A DNA stretch of 64,000 nucleotides from Nitrosarchaeum sp. GTDB taxonomy: Archaea; Thermoproteota; Nitrososphaeria; Nitrososphaerales; Nitrosopumilaceae. Positions within the stretch are counted from its first letter, which is position 1; every line of letters begins with the position of its first letter. A program made the position numbers and the translations under genes. The stretch is from positions 110,084 through 174,083 of the forward strand of contig JAGXTE010000058.1 in the NCBI GenBank assembly GCA_018334095.1. Reading direction: 5' to 3'. Shown one piece after another: positions 1 through 8,487 of the stretch. Under the pieces are notes generated by a model that searched no databases, had not been told where the DNA came from, and saw only the letters and a list, made by a program, of their open reading frames with translations.

Positions 1-187
1 GATATGCCAAGTCAAGAGCCCGTTGAATTTCATCCAGATTCTTTTTTGTAGTTATTTCATTTCCTTTGATTATTTTGCATTCCTGAATTATAGGCAATCC
101 ACAGAAATTTCTATACTGAGCATACGAAACTACACAGTGATATATTTTTGGATCATCATTAAATTTATACTGAATCTTAAACGGCAA
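1..187 (-). CDS. Partial conserved hypothetical protein (N-terminal part)
   Basis: The reading frame opens with TTG right after an in-frame TAG and stays open for 62 codons to the left edge. It begins MPFKIQYKFNDD and continues as soluble-looking protein with a Tyr/Cys-rich stretch (residues 15-30) and a Lys-rich helix (residues 40-60). Amino-acid usage looks like real protein, while the opposite-strand frame gives a Phe/Tyr/Ile-rich product typical of an antisense shadow. The C-terminus lies outside the window and I do not recognise the family. Confidence 0.6.
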   Translation of the reverse strand, partial: MPFKIQYKFNDDPKIYHCVVSYAQYRNFCGLPIIQECKIIKGNEITTKKNLDEIQRALDLAY

Positions 188-244
188 CTAAATTACAACA
201 ATAGATATTATTAATAACTTTTGAGACAGGTATTTAAAAGAATA

Positions 245-619
245 TCAAGAGGGGATGGGGTTCTTTATAGACTTTAAAAGATTTACTAGTTTTTCAACGG
301 GATATGGTTTTTCTAAAACTACAGTTGGTTTTAATTGCATAATTTTTTGAGTTATTGATTTATCACTATTTCCAGTCAACACTATTACAGAAGCATTTGA
401 ATCGATTTTTTTGATGTGTTCTAGACCATACAATCCATCATAATTAGGCATTGCAATATCCATCAATACAAAGTCAGGTCTTAATTTTGTATACAAATCA
501 ACTGCTTGTAATCCATCGGTACCAGTTCCCATAATATTAAAATCTTCAAGAAGTAGGTATTCAGAAAGCAAATCTAAGATATCTTCATCGTCGTCAATTA
601 AGATTACTGAGCCATTCAT
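245..619 (-). CDS. Single-domain response regulator (CheY-like)
   Basis: A 124-residue protein made of one receiver domain and no output domain. The acidic pocket is DDDED at residues 9-13, the phospho-acceptor is Asp54 in LMDIAMP, the switch Thr lies in VIVLTGN and the conserved Lys in EKPYP. In this family the phosphorylated receiver acts by protein contacts, and thaumarchaea carry many such stand-alone receivers. No kinase gene is adjacent. An 11-bp inverted repeat lies 35 bp upstream of the start. Two further stand-alone receivers are in the window (1839 and 16110). Confidence 0.9.
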   Translation of the reverse strand: MNGSVILIDDDEDILDLLSEYLLLEDFNIMGTGTDGLQAVDLYTKLRPDFVLMDIAMPNYDGLYGLEHIKKIDSNASVIVLTGNSDKSITQKIMQLKPTVVLEKPYPVEKLVNLLKSIKNPIPS

Positions 620-653
620 GTGATAATTTTTCGCACATACCCAATATTCTACC

Positions 654-679
654 GTATGTTATTTTATTAAATAACATAC
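654..679. promoter_or_regulatory. 11-bp inverted repeat upstream of a response-regulator gene
   Basis: GTATGTTATTT and AAATAACATAC form perfect 11-bp arms around a 4-nt spacer, 35 bp before the start of the minus-strand receiver gene. The position suits an operator or promoter-proximal hairpin. A similar GTATGTTATTTTA string recurs near 19986, upstream of the Lrp-type gene at 20086. Function is inferred from position only. Confidence 0.4.
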
Positions 680-756
680 AATTTTTATAAGTTAAACATT
701 GAAAAACTTATTCCAACCAGACATGGCAAACATATTAAAAATAATAAATCAGGCAA

Positions 757-987
757 TTAATGGCGGGAAGGAAATTTATCTGCATTTTCATAGATATTTT
801 TTGATATCACGTTACAGCGATTTCTAATTTGTTGAAAATACACCTTTGTTTCGTCATCAAGAGATTTTTTAAAACGAAGTTCAAGCATTTGAGATGATAG
901 TGCTATAACAGTGATATCATCAATAATCTTATTTAAAAAAACAGGCAGTTTTGCAATCTTTGTCACAGTCATCTTTTTAATATTCAA
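757..987 (-). CDS. Small helical hypothetical protein
   Basis: 76 residues with a basic start, then predicted helices. Residues 18-62 weakly resemble a histidine-kinase dimerisation helix pair (IIDDITVIALSSQMLEL followed by a second helix), but the phospho-histidine is absent. It lies upstream of, and in the same direction as, the receiver gene at 245. A role as a partner of that receiver is speculation. No function can be assigned. Confidence 0.5.
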   Translation of the reverse strand: MNIKKMTVTKIAKLPVFLNKIIDDITVIALSSQMLELRFKKSLDDETKVYFQQIRNRCNVISKNIYENADKFPSRH

Positions 988-1144
988 AATAAGAGAATAT
1001 AACAGATATTTGCCAAAAGTGGAAATGATAGCATGAAAAATGGCTTTGATATCATAGGCATTATATCAAAATGAGTAAAAAATAGATTTATCAGTTAAAA
1101 AATATTCAACCAAGATTAATTAGTATGAATATCTTAACGTAATC

Positions 1145-1753
1145 ATGCCAGGATTGGATCACATTATTGCAAAATCATTAAACAATATAATTAAAGAAAA
1201 TTTAGGAGTAAAAACGATCCAAAAAATTGAAAATAGATTATTTGAAAAATATGGAATTTCGTGGAATCAATCACTTGAAGAATTTGAAAAACTAGATTTT
1301 GTTTTAAAAGAATTATTTGGAAATATTGGTGCAAAAGGTCTAGAACAACGATTTTGTAATGCCATATTCGATGCAAAATCAAAGAAAAATACAGAAAATT
1401 GGATTATAATTTGTGATTCAGATATTAATTCCAGCATAATTCAAACATTTGGAGATTTAGAGAAAAAGAAAATCATAGAATCAGTAATGGAGTCACCAAA
1501 AATAATCTACGAGATAATTAAAGACTGCGATCTACCTCAAACATCAGGATATAGAAAAGTCAATGCATTAATTGATGAGGGATTTTTAGTTCCAACAAAA
1601 TTTGAAATTAAAGAGAATAAGCGAATATATCAATATTCTAGCATAATTAAGAATCTAAAAATAGACATAAGCTCAAACAAAATCAAAGTGAGTATTTTGC
1701 TAAATGAGTTGCAACAAAATCATTGTTCATTTTTACAAGTTGTTACAAATTAA
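1145..1753 (+). CDS. Winged-helix transcriptional regulator-like protein
   Basis: 202 residues. The N-terminal half (about 1-110) is acidic and helical and not recognised. The C-terminal part holds a winged-helix-like segment: the helices VMESPKIIYEIIKDC and SGYRKVNALIDEGFLV are followed by a basic beta-wing ending in YQYSS. This arrangement is common in thaumarchaeal ArsR/MarR-like regulators. The gene stands alone, about 85 bp before a receiver-domain gene in the same direction. The target is unknown. Confidence 0.65.
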   Translation: MPGLDHIIAKSLNNIIKENLGVKTIQKIENRLFEKYGISWNQSLEEFEKLDFVLKELFGNIGAKGLEQRFCNAIFDAKSKKNTENWIIICDSDINSSIIQTFGDLEKKKIIESVMESPKIIYEIIKDCDLPQTSGYRKVNALIDEGFLVPTKFEIKENKRIYQYSSIIKNLKIDISSNKIKVSILLNELQQNHCSFLQVVTN

Positions 1754-1770
1754 TACAAATTAATACAAAT
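1744..1770 (+). repeat. Short tandem repeat at a gene 3' end
   Basis: The 10-bp unit TACAAATTAA occurs 2.7 times in tandem and spans the stop codon of the winged-helix gene. It reads as microsatellite-like low-complexity sequence with no evident function. Confidence 0.6.
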
Positions 1771-1838
1771 GCAGTGATTACATAAGAGCGATCATCAAAT
1801 TTTTGAAGAGTTATTTACTCTAAAAAATGTGAAAATAT

Positions 1839-2207
1839 GTGAAAAAATCCAACAGAGTGATCATTGTGGATGACAATACAGACATTACAGGAGTTTTTGC
1901 AGATATTTTCGAATTAACAGGCAATAAAGTAGTTGGAATAGGTCACAATGGAGAAGATGCTGTAGAGTTATTTCTCAAACACAAACCAGACTTTATTTTC
2001 ATTGATGTGATGATGCCTGTGATGAATGGAATAGATGCTTTGAAAGCAATTAAAGAAAATGATCCAAATGCCAAGGTGATAATGGTCACAGCAGATAATA
2101 GTACAAACACAATAATGGAATTAGAAAAACTTAATGCAACTTCAATAATATTCAAGCCGTTTAAAATTGAGGATATTATAATGGTTATTGAAAAATTTGA
2201 AGATTAA
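1839..2207 (+). CDS. Single-domain response regulator (CheY-like)
   Basis: A 122-residue receiver domain starting with GTG. Asp11 and Asp12 form the acidic pair, Asp56 in FIDVMMP is the phospho-acceptor, Thr lies in VIMVTAD and Lys in FKPF. There is no output domain. It is followed 37 bp later by a parvulin gene in the same direction. The chemistry follows from the family; the cognate kinase cannot be told from the window. Confidence 0.9.
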   Translation: MKKSNRVIIVDDNTDITGVFADIFELTGNKVVGIGHNGEDAVELFLKHKPDFIFIDVMMPVMNGIDALKAIKENDPNAKVIMVTADNSTNTIMELEKLNATSIIFKPFKIEDIIMVIEKFED

Positions 2208-2244
2208 AAAAGAAATAAAAAGATGAACAAATATTTCACAAACG

Positions 2245-2523
2245 GTGTCAAATAAGATCAAATGCTCCCATATTTTAGTAACAAAACAGAGTGAAGCAAT
2301 TGCAATCCATGAACGTCTAAAAAAAGGTGAAAAATTTGGCAAACTAGCCAAAGAATTATCCATTGATTCAGGCAGTGCAAAAAGAGATGGAAATCTAGGA
2401 TATTTTACAAAAGGAATGATGGTAAAACCATTTGAAGAGGCTGCATTCAAATTACAGATTGGAGAGACCTCTGAACCAATTAAATCAGAATTTGGGTATC
2501 ACATTATCAAAAGGTTTGGGTAA
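2245..2523 (+). CDS. Parvulin-type peptidyl-prolyl cis-trans isomerase
   Basis: 92 residues, essentially one PpiC/parvulin domain starting with GTG. Family motifs are the opening KCSHILV, the central GDLGYF-like segment (here DGNLGYF), MVKPFEEAAF, and the closing FGYHIIKRFG. It lacks a signal peptide and membrane segment, so it should act on proline peptide bonds in the cytoplasm. The length matches small single-domain archaeal parvulins. Confidence 0.92.
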   Translation: MSNKIKCSHILVTKQSEAIAIHERLKKGEKFGKLAKELSIDSGSAKRDGNLGYFTKGMMVKPFEEAAFKLQIGETSEPIKSEFGYHIIKRFG

Positions 2524-2531
2524 AGAACAGG

Positions 2532-2693
2532 CTATGCTTGAGTTTTTGATTTTTGAATCTTATCAAAATCATTAATAATTTTTTCACTTATTTTTTTATA
2601 GTCTTGACGAATTTCTTTATGAAGTTTCTTTTCTTTTTTTAATAGATCCTGCATTCGTTTTACTTTCAAAGAATTTGTACTTTTATTAGGCAT
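2532..2693 (-). CDS. Small Lys-rich coiled-coil protein
   Basis: A 53-residue frame from ATG to TAG: MPNKSTNSLKVKRMQDLLKK, then a helical stretch of alternating Lys/Glu ending SKTQA. The composition (about one third Lys) and heptad-like spacing suggest one long coiled-coil helix. It sits between the convergent parvulin gene and the helicase gene. No homologue is recognised; the call rests on open frame and composition. Confidence 0.5.
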   Translation of the reverse strand: MPNKSTNSLKVKRMQDLLKKEKKLHKEIRQDYKKISEKIINDFDKIQKSKTQA

Positions 2694-2781
2694 TATCACA
2701 TAATATATTCAAAGACTTTAGAGATATAGAACAATTTCCAATGCCCAAATTATCAAAAATAACGATATTACTTTTTTAAAA

Positions 2782-4287
2782 CTACAAAAATGCGTCTAAA
2801 CCTTTTTTATTAGATTCAATACCTTGATTTTTTTCTAGCACCTTTGTCATTTTTTCACCCATTGACTTGGCAGACGTCATCTTTCTTTTTCCAATCCAAT
2901 AATATGTCTCATCAATTGTATCTTTTGCGATAAGCACAACTAGTTTACCAGTATCTTTTCTTCCGGTTCTACCACGTCTTTGAACATATCTAATTGAGCT
3001 TGGCACATTATCATAAAAAATCACTTGATTGACTTCAGAGATATCCAATCCCTCTTCACCTACGCGAGTTGCAACTAGTACTCTAAAAAGTCCATCACGG
3101 AAGTCTTGAACTGTTTGGATTTGTTTTTTTTGTTTTAAACCCGTCTCACCAGACTTTCCAATCAATATTCCAGCAGAGATGCCCATTTCAGTCAACTTGT
3201 TAAAAATTACATCAACTGAATCACGATAGCTTGTAAATATCAAAGCCTTGCCTGGAATTGAATCAATAATTTCTTTTAATTTTAAAATTTTAGAATGTTC
3301 TATTCCTTTTGATTGGGCATCCTTTGCAAGATGTATTGCTCTTGTAAAATTAGGATCAATTTCAAATAGATCTTTTACGCCTACGCCTTTCTTTATTTTT
3401 GCACGCTCGCAAAACTTCAAAAAAGACGTAACTCCATGGGCTTCTAAAATATTTAATGCATAGTGAATTCTTATGGCAGTGAATAGAGGTTTAGCAGATC
3501 TTCTGTTTTGGTTTAACACAAATTGTCTAATGCGTAATAATGCAGATAATGACTTTTGATCAGCTAATTTGATTCCATTTTTTCTTAGAATATCATATCG
3601 TTCATCTAATGCTAATTTAAGTAATGTTTGAATTGCCTTCATTTCAGGAGGGAGCTCAACATTGATCCATTCGGTGTTTGTCTCTTGTGTATAGGGCTTT
3701 ACATCAAGACTATCTTCAGTTCTTTCAGCAACACTCGAGATACGTAGTCTGATTAACAATTCAGTTGCTTTGTCTTTTTCACTTGGAAGTGTTGCAGTCA
3801 TTCCAAGAATTCGCAAATTAGAATTTGCAAATCTATCGGCAATTCCAGAATATGCATAATCACCAACAGTTCGATGAACTTCATCAAAAACCACCAGACT
3901 AAACTGTTCTTGAGAAACTATTTGTCGGTCTAGATCATTTTTTGCAATTTCAGGAGTTGCACATATCACACTGCTTCCCCAAAGTTTTGTTCTTTTCTGA
4001 ATTGGGTCTTCACCAGTTATCAAAGAAATGTCATCAAGTATAAGATGTTGTTTTAGAAATTCATAATGTTGATTGACCAAAACTCTAGTAGGAGCCAAAA
4101 ACAATACTCCACCATTACCTTTTGACAAATATTCTGCAATTACCTGTAATGCAATAGCAGTTTTTCCCAATCCTGTGGGCAATACTACAATACAGTTTTC
4201 TTGGATTGCTTGATTTGCAAGATTTACTTGGTAGTCTCTTTTTTCAATAGAGTCTTTACGTATGTATTTTCTATCAAGATATTCCAT
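2782..4287 (-). CDS. Hef/FANCM-type superfamily 2 DNA helicase
   Basis: A 501-residue helicase: motif I LPTGLGKTAIAL (about 37-48), motif II VFDEVHR, motif III MTATLPS, motif IV region LIFTSYRDS, and motif VI QRRGRTGR near residue 433. Between the RecA lobes lies the long helical insertion (about 195-315) typical of Hef/FANCM/MDA5-like helicases. In euryarchaea Hef also carries a C-terminal ERCC4 nuclease and HhH; here the protein stops after lobe 2, as in crenarchaeal-type forms. Its likely role is remodelling of stalled forks and branched DNA. It is probably transcribed alone. Confidence 0.9.
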   Translation of the reverse strand: MEYLDRKYIRKDSIEKRDYQVNLANQAIQENCIVVLPTGLGKTAIALQVIAEYLSKGNGGVLFLAPTRVLVNQHYEFLKQHLILDDISLITGEDPIQKRTKLWGSSVICATPEIAKNDLDRQIVSQEQFSLVVFDEVHRTVGDYAYSGIADRFANSNLRILGMTATLPSEKDKATELLIRLRISSVAERTEDSLDVKPYTQETNTEWINVELPPEMKAIQTLLKLALDERYDILRKNGIKLADQKSLSALLRIRQFVLNQNRRSAKPLFTAIRIHYALNILEAHGVTSFLKFCERAKIKKGVGVKDLFEIDPNFTRAIHLAKDAQSKGIEHSKILKLKEIIDSIPGKALIFTSYRDSVDVIFNKLTEMGISAGILIGKSGETGLKQKKQIQTVQDFRDGLFRVLVATRVGEEGLDISEVNQVIFYDNVPSSIRYVQRRGRTGRKDTGKLVVLIAKDTIDETYYWIGKRKMTSAKSMGEKMTKVLEKNQGIESNKKGLDAFL

Positions 4288-4342
4288 AGTTTATCACCTG
4301 TACTAAACTCAAATTTTATTGATTTTATGCTTTCGTGTAGCA

Positions 4343-4360
4343 ATGTGTTAGCTAACACAT
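4343..4360. promoter_or_regulatory. Perfect 18-bp palindrome, candidate operator
   Basis: ATGTGTTAGCTAACACAT is a perfect 18-bp palindrome in the 235-bp gap between the divergent helicase gene (start 4287) and the 94-residue ORF (start 4523). Length and symmetry fit a dimeric HTH-protein site about 55 bp upstream of the helicase start. No other function is visible in the gap. Confidence 0.45.
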
Positions 4361-4522
4361 ACTGTCCAACGTATAACTAAAAACTATGCCTAGATGAAAA
4401 TAACTTTTGAAAAATATCGACAAAAATAAGCCTAAAGAGAATAAGTTTCAAGCATCAAATAAAACAGGATTTAATCTAGAAACAAAAAAAAGTTAATAAC
4501 ATCATATGAACGTATGAAGTGA

Positions 4523-4807
4523 ATGGAAGACATGCCTGGCGTAACAGGTGCTCTAATTAGTGTGACTATTAGTCAGACACTATATGAAATAAGTGAAGCT
4601 GTGCACGACGATGTCGGAAACGCTCTTTACAAAAAATATAATTGTTATTTTCATGATTGTCTTAATCATCCAGAATATCTGGTAGATGTAATACAACAAA
4701 TATTTGGAGATGGATACATATCAATAATCCACAGCATCAATAAAAAATTAGAAGAATTTTCATACCAGAAACCAATAAATGAATTCCTATTGGGGTTATA
4801 CAAATAA
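4523..4807 (+). CDS. Conserved-looking hypothetical protein
   Basis: 94 residues, soluble and mostly helical, starting MEDMPGVTGALISVTISQTL. One Cys-rich turn, NCYFHDCLNHPEYL, at about residues 39-52 might bind a metal. The stop codon TAA is immediately followed by the TTG start of the next gene, so translation is probably coupled to the downstream membrane protein. No family is recognised. Confidence 0.6.
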   Translation: MEDMPGVTGALISVTISQTLYEISEAVHDDVGNALYKKYNCYFHDCLNHPEYLVDVIQQIFGDGYISIIHSINKKLEEFSYQKPINEFLLGLYK

Positions 4808-5569
4808 TTGAAAACTAATCTCAATATTTTTTTAATTTTTTCATTATTGACAATATTTTGCATTATCACAATATCAAATATGATCAGTAATTCACATGCA
4901 GGGTTTTTTTCTACCGTCATAAATATAGGAATTACAAGTGCATTACTTGGATTATGTATATTTAATAATTTCAGAGTAGGAATTCATGGGGCTCATGGTA
5001 TATCATGGATATTATTTACATTATCAATTTCAACATGGTTCATAGCTGAAAGAATGTGGGAACTAAACATGTCAACATATGCAGATCTTTTTTGGTTTAG
5101 TGGATATGTATTGTATTTTATCTTTGGTGTAATGTATTTGAAGCCTTTTGTACATCAAATTTCAAAGCAGACCATCATAATATCCTCCCTCGTAATTTTA
5201 CCAATATTCACTACAGTGTTTTTTACTATAGAATTGGAATCAATTAATCACATAGATATGATAAATGCGATTTACCCATTAGTTGATGCATCAATGTTAA
5301 TTCCATCCATTATAGGATTAACATTATTTTTCAAAGGAAAGGTACGTTTTTCATGGTCACTGTTATTTATTGGAATGATTATGTTTGTGATAGCAGATTA
5401 CAGTTTCATGTATTTTGATTCTATTAATGAGTATTATCCAGGACATATTGTAGATGTACCATACATATGGGCATATGTAATTTTCATGGGAGGGGTAGTT
5501 GCCAACATAAATCTCTTCAAGAGACGTGACAAAAATAAGAGGTTTAATGATCAAAATCTTATGAAATAA
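4808..5569 (+). CDS. Multi-pass membrane protein of unknown function
   Basis: 253 residues with about seven or eight hydrophobic segments separated by short loops and a basic C-terminus (FKRRDKNKRFN). TTG is used as start, directly abutting the preceding stop, which argues for coupling with the 94-residue protein. Trp/Tyr residues cluster in segments 3-5 (FIAERMWEL, FWFSGYVLYF), as in some sensor membrane domains, but no output domain follows. Function unknown. Confidence 0.65.
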   Translation: MKTNLNIFLIFSLLTIFCIITISNMISNSHAGFFSTVINIGITSALLGLCIFNNFRVGIHGAHGISWILFTLSISTWFIAERMWELNMSTYADLFWFSGYVLYFIFGVMYLKPFVHQISKQTIIISSLVILPIFTTVFFTIELESINHIDMINAIYPLVDASMLIPSIIGLTLFFKGKVRFSWSLLFIGMIMFVIADYSFMYFDSINEYYPGHIVDVPYIWAYVIFMGGVVANINLFKRRDKNKRFNDQNLMK

Positions 5570-5690
5570 AGATTCATTTCAAAAATCCTAAAAAACAACA
5601 AAAGAATTAATTCTTTTTGTTAATCTGTCAAATCTTCACACCATAATGTCTTTTTCAAGCCATTGTATTAAAAGAAGATTCAGTTAAGAA

Positions 5691-6962
5691 ATGGAAAATA
5701 GTAAAAAATGGGTATTTTTTGTATTGCCGTCCAGCATCACAGCTGAAGGGCTTCACATAGTCATACCACTGTATGTGCTTTTTCTAGGAGGTAGTGTGGT
5801 TGATGTAGGTATTGTTGTAGGACTACATTATGCATTATCTGCTATTGGCGCAGTTTTTTGGGGGAAAATTATTGATAAATATCACATAAAAAGATCAATT
5901 TTGATTACTTGTTTTTCTGCCATTACAGTTTGTAGTGTTGGATTATTTTTCACAAATAATTTGAATTTGATTTTTGTAATTTCGTCAATTGCAGGATTTT
6001 TCATCATTGGAAAAAGCCCAGTGACACAAGTGCTTGTAATGGAATCAGTACCAAACAATCAATGGAGTAGATTATTTACACAAATTTCAATCATAACTAG
6101 TTTTGGAAGTCTAACTGCATTTTTAGCAGGTTCAATATGGGATTTGTTTTTTGATCTTAAACCATATTTTCTTTTTTGTGCAATTATGAGTTTCGCTGCA
6201 ATAATTCTGAGTATCAAAGTAGGCAGTAAAAGCATCATTGAAAGACATACTGTAGTTCATTCAATTCATGGAATTAGGCATATTTTCAATCACAATAGAT
6301 TACATTTTCAGTTAATCTTCACTAAAATTCCTCATCCACATGACTTTAAACCAATCATATCAATTTTCCAAAGAAAAATGTCTCATGAAATAGGGATACT
6401 CTTTCTTACAAACTTTTTATTTTATTTTGGCAGTAATATTTTCTTTACAGCATTTATACCGTTTTTAAAAGAATACAGATTTACAAATTCTGAAGTTTTT
6501 CTAGTATATATGGTTCAGACAATAGTGCTACTTGTGATATTTTTCTTTGTTCCTCGTTTGATTTCAAAAATAACAGAAGAATATGCAACGCAAATAGCAT
6601 ATTTACCAAGAATTTTAGGAATTATAGTTGCTGCGTCATTAATTCCAAGTATGATGGGAGTCAATTCTTTACTTACAGCAATAATTTCAACTAGCTTGAT
6701 GGTTTCAGCATTTTCAATTTTTAGTGTTTCAAATTCAATAATTCTTTTCAAAGCAATCCCAAAAGGTTTTGAAGGAAGATATCTCGGAGTGAATAGTTTC
6801 ATGGTAGGAGTTGGAATATTTTTAGGAGCATTAACTGCAGGTTATGTTTCAAATGCATTGAGCTATTCAGCTGCATTCATAATTGCAATTTCCATTTTAT
6901 TATTTTCACTTTTAATGTTTAGAATATATTTGAAACATAGATTATCTCATAGAATTGTTTAA
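5691..6962 (+). CDS. Major facilitator superfamily transporter
   Basis: 423 residues with about twelve transmembrane helices. The loop after helix 2 carries the MFS-like signature WGKIIDKYHIKR (about 60-71). A soluble central loop (about 185-235) separates the two six-helix halves. Other features are FFIIGKSPVTQV in helix 4 and GRYLGVNSFMVGVG in the second half. The substrate cannot be inferred; family relatives include drug and sugar exporters. The gene appears monocistronic. Confidence 0.85.
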   Translation: MENSKKWVFFVLPSSITAEGLHIVIPLYVLFLGGSVVDVGIVVGLHYALSAIGAVFWGKIIDKYHIKRSILITCFSAITVCSVGLFFTNNLNLIFVISSIAGFFIIGKSPVTQVLVMESVPNNQWSRLFTQISIITSFGSLTAFLAGSIWDLFFDLKPYFLFCAIMSFAAIILSIKVGSKSIIERHTVVHSIHGIRHIFNHNRLHFQLIFTKIPHPHDFKPIISIFQRKMSHEIGILFLTNFLFYFGSNIFFTAFIPFLKEYRFTNSEVFLVYMVQTIVLLVIFFFVPRLISKITEEYATQIAYLPRILGIIVAASLIPSMMGVNSLLTAIISTSLMVSAFSIFSVSNSIILFKAIPKGFEGRYLGVNSFMVGVGIFLGALTAGYVSNALSYSAAFIIAISILLFSLLMFRIYLKHRLSHRIV

Positions 6963-7019
6963 CAAATATTAAATTTGTAAAAAATATGGATAAAAATATT
7001 TTATTAAAAAATTACTAGT

Positions 7020-7826
7020 CTATAATCGTGGCATTATACTTAGTCTAGATTTTGCAGACACTACAATTATGGAGACAATTGCTACTGCTAAAATCATCAC
7101 CGCAATAGTACCAAATTCTGGGACTACAACCCCATTATCTATTTCAATTTTAATTGATTGTTTATGCTCTGATGAAAGTCCTTGATTAGCAGTGATAGTG
7201 TAAAAACCATTTTCTTTCCAGAGAGGACCTCCGGATTTTATCTCAAGAGAGAACTTACCTGTATTGTCAGGCGTGATTTGAGCAATTGAAACTAAGTTTC
7301 CTTGAGGTGAAGTTACAATTAATGTAATATCAGTTATAGAACTAGCAGTACTGCCGGATACACGAATTCTATCGCTACCAAATTCAGTATCAGCAGATAA
7401 AGTGATGACACTTGGTTTTGTGGGTATTATTTCAGAATCAGAGGATTTAGCTGGAATTCCTTTTGGTGGAATTGTTGAACCAATTACTGTGAATTGTATT
7501 TCTGCAGTCTTTTCAGTATCAGGATGACTTGCAATTACAGTGTAAGTTCCATCCTTAAAACTTGGAAGTGTTGGATGAAACAATCTTTTGAAGATGCCGT
7601 CTTTATCAAATGATATTTGCGGAGCATAAACAGTTTCCCCATCAGGAGAAATAACAGTTAAAGTGAGAGGTTTGAATGTAGCAACGCCAGTTATTTTGCC
7701 GGTAACTAAAACAGAATCCAAAGAATGAATTTCAGACTGTTCAGTTGCCAATTCTATCATAGGTTCTGCAAAAGCAGAGATCGGAATAGACATTGTAATT
7801 AAAACTAGCAAAACAGTCTTGAGCAC
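7020..7826 (-). CDS. PEFG-CTERM surface protein with two Ig-like domains
   Basis: 268 residues: signal peptide (1-20, ending AFAEP), two related beta-sandwich repeats (about 25-118 and 135-230; compare LTVISPDGETVY with LIVTSPQGNLVS), then VVPEFG at about 234-239, a hydrophobic helix and a basic tail. PEFG-CTERM is an archaeal sorting signal processed by an archaeosortase, so the protein is probably anchored at the cell surface. A shorter secreted relative with a similar Ig-like domain is at 44237. Confidence 0.88.
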   Translation of the reverse strand: MLKTVLLVLITMSIPISAFAEPMIELATEQSEIHSLDSVLVTGKITGVATFKPLTLTVISPDGETVYAPQISFDKDGIFKRLFHPTLPSFKDGTYTVIASHPDTEKTAEIQFTVIGSTIPPKGIPAKSSDSEIIPTKPSVITLSADTEFGSDRIRVSGSTASSITDITLIVTSPQGNLVSIAQITPDNTGKFSLEIKSGGPLWKENGFYTITANQGLSSEHKQSIKIEIDNGVVVPEFGTIAVMILAVAIVSIIVVSAKSRLSIMPRL

Positions 7827-7923
7827 TTCATATATTGTAAACTGTTTCTATATTAATTATCCTATACAAATCAATTAAGTTATGCCAAAATTAGGATTAG
7901 ATCAAAGTAGAGCAAAACAAAGA

Positions 7924-8487
7924 TTAGCCATATGAGATCAATTTCTTTTCTTCCAACATTGAATGAATCTGATGAATTGCGTTAAATGCCTGTTCAGATG
8001 ATTTCCCACCTGTACAAATTAATTTGCCAGATGCAAATAGCAACATCGCAGTTTTTGGATTAAGTTGTCTATGAATAAGTCCTGGAAATTGATCAGGCTC
8101 ATACATACTGCGAGGAAGTTTTCTAGCTGCTTCCTCAATGAGAATTTTTCCTCCTAAATTTACAGCTGTAACTACGTTTTGAATTATAATATCTGCATCA
8201 TTTTTAATTTTAATATTTTTTGAACGTAGTAGATTTATGACGTTATTTAGTGCGATATAGGCATGTTTTTCTGATTTTGCACCAGTGCATACCATATTAC
8301 CAGTCCTGAAAATTAATGTTGTCGTTTTTGGCAGATCTATTTTAAAAACTGCTCCTGGAAACTGTTGTGGGTTATAGCTAGAATTAGGAAATTTTCTTTT
8401 AATGTCATGTAAATCTAAACTTTGATCAACAGTTGCAGTTGCAACGACATTTTCGATACAAACAAGTGGGATAGTAAACGCCAGAAT
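7924..8487 (-). CDS. TATA-box-binding protein with a non-standard start codon
   Basis: The frame encodes a full two-repeat TBP of about 187 residues. Repeat 1 contains VCIENVVATATVDQ, NPQQFPGAVF and LIFRTGNMVCTGAKS; repeat 2 contains EPDQFPGLIH, AMLLFASGKLICTGGKS and a basic end. TBP binds the TATA box and recruits TFB (gene at 53513). No ATG, GTG or TTG exists between the upstream in-frame TAG and the first conserved residues: the codons after TAG are ATT CTG GCG TTT. The first ATG (8295) would delete about half of repeat 1. The start at ATT (8487) or CTG (8484) is therefore inferred. A GGAG motif lies just before it. Confidence 0.85.
   Translation of the reverse strand: MLAFTIPLVCIENVVATATVDQSLDLHDIKRKFPNSSYNPQQFPGAVFKIDLPKTTTLIFRTGNMVCTGAKSEKHAYIALNNVINLLRSKNIKIKNDADIIIQNVVTAVNLGGKILIEEAARKLPRSMYEPDQFPGLIHRQLNPKTAMLLFASGKLICTGGKSSEQAFNAIHQIHSMLEEKKLISYG

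Noticed and set aside
23..214. 63-codon plus-strand frame at the left edge
   Set aside because: Phe/Tyr/Ile-rich antisense product of the better-supported minus-strand partial gene (1-187).
7882..7935. 17-codon plus-strand frame
   Set aside because: Overlaps the 3' end of the TBP gene and has no supporting signal.
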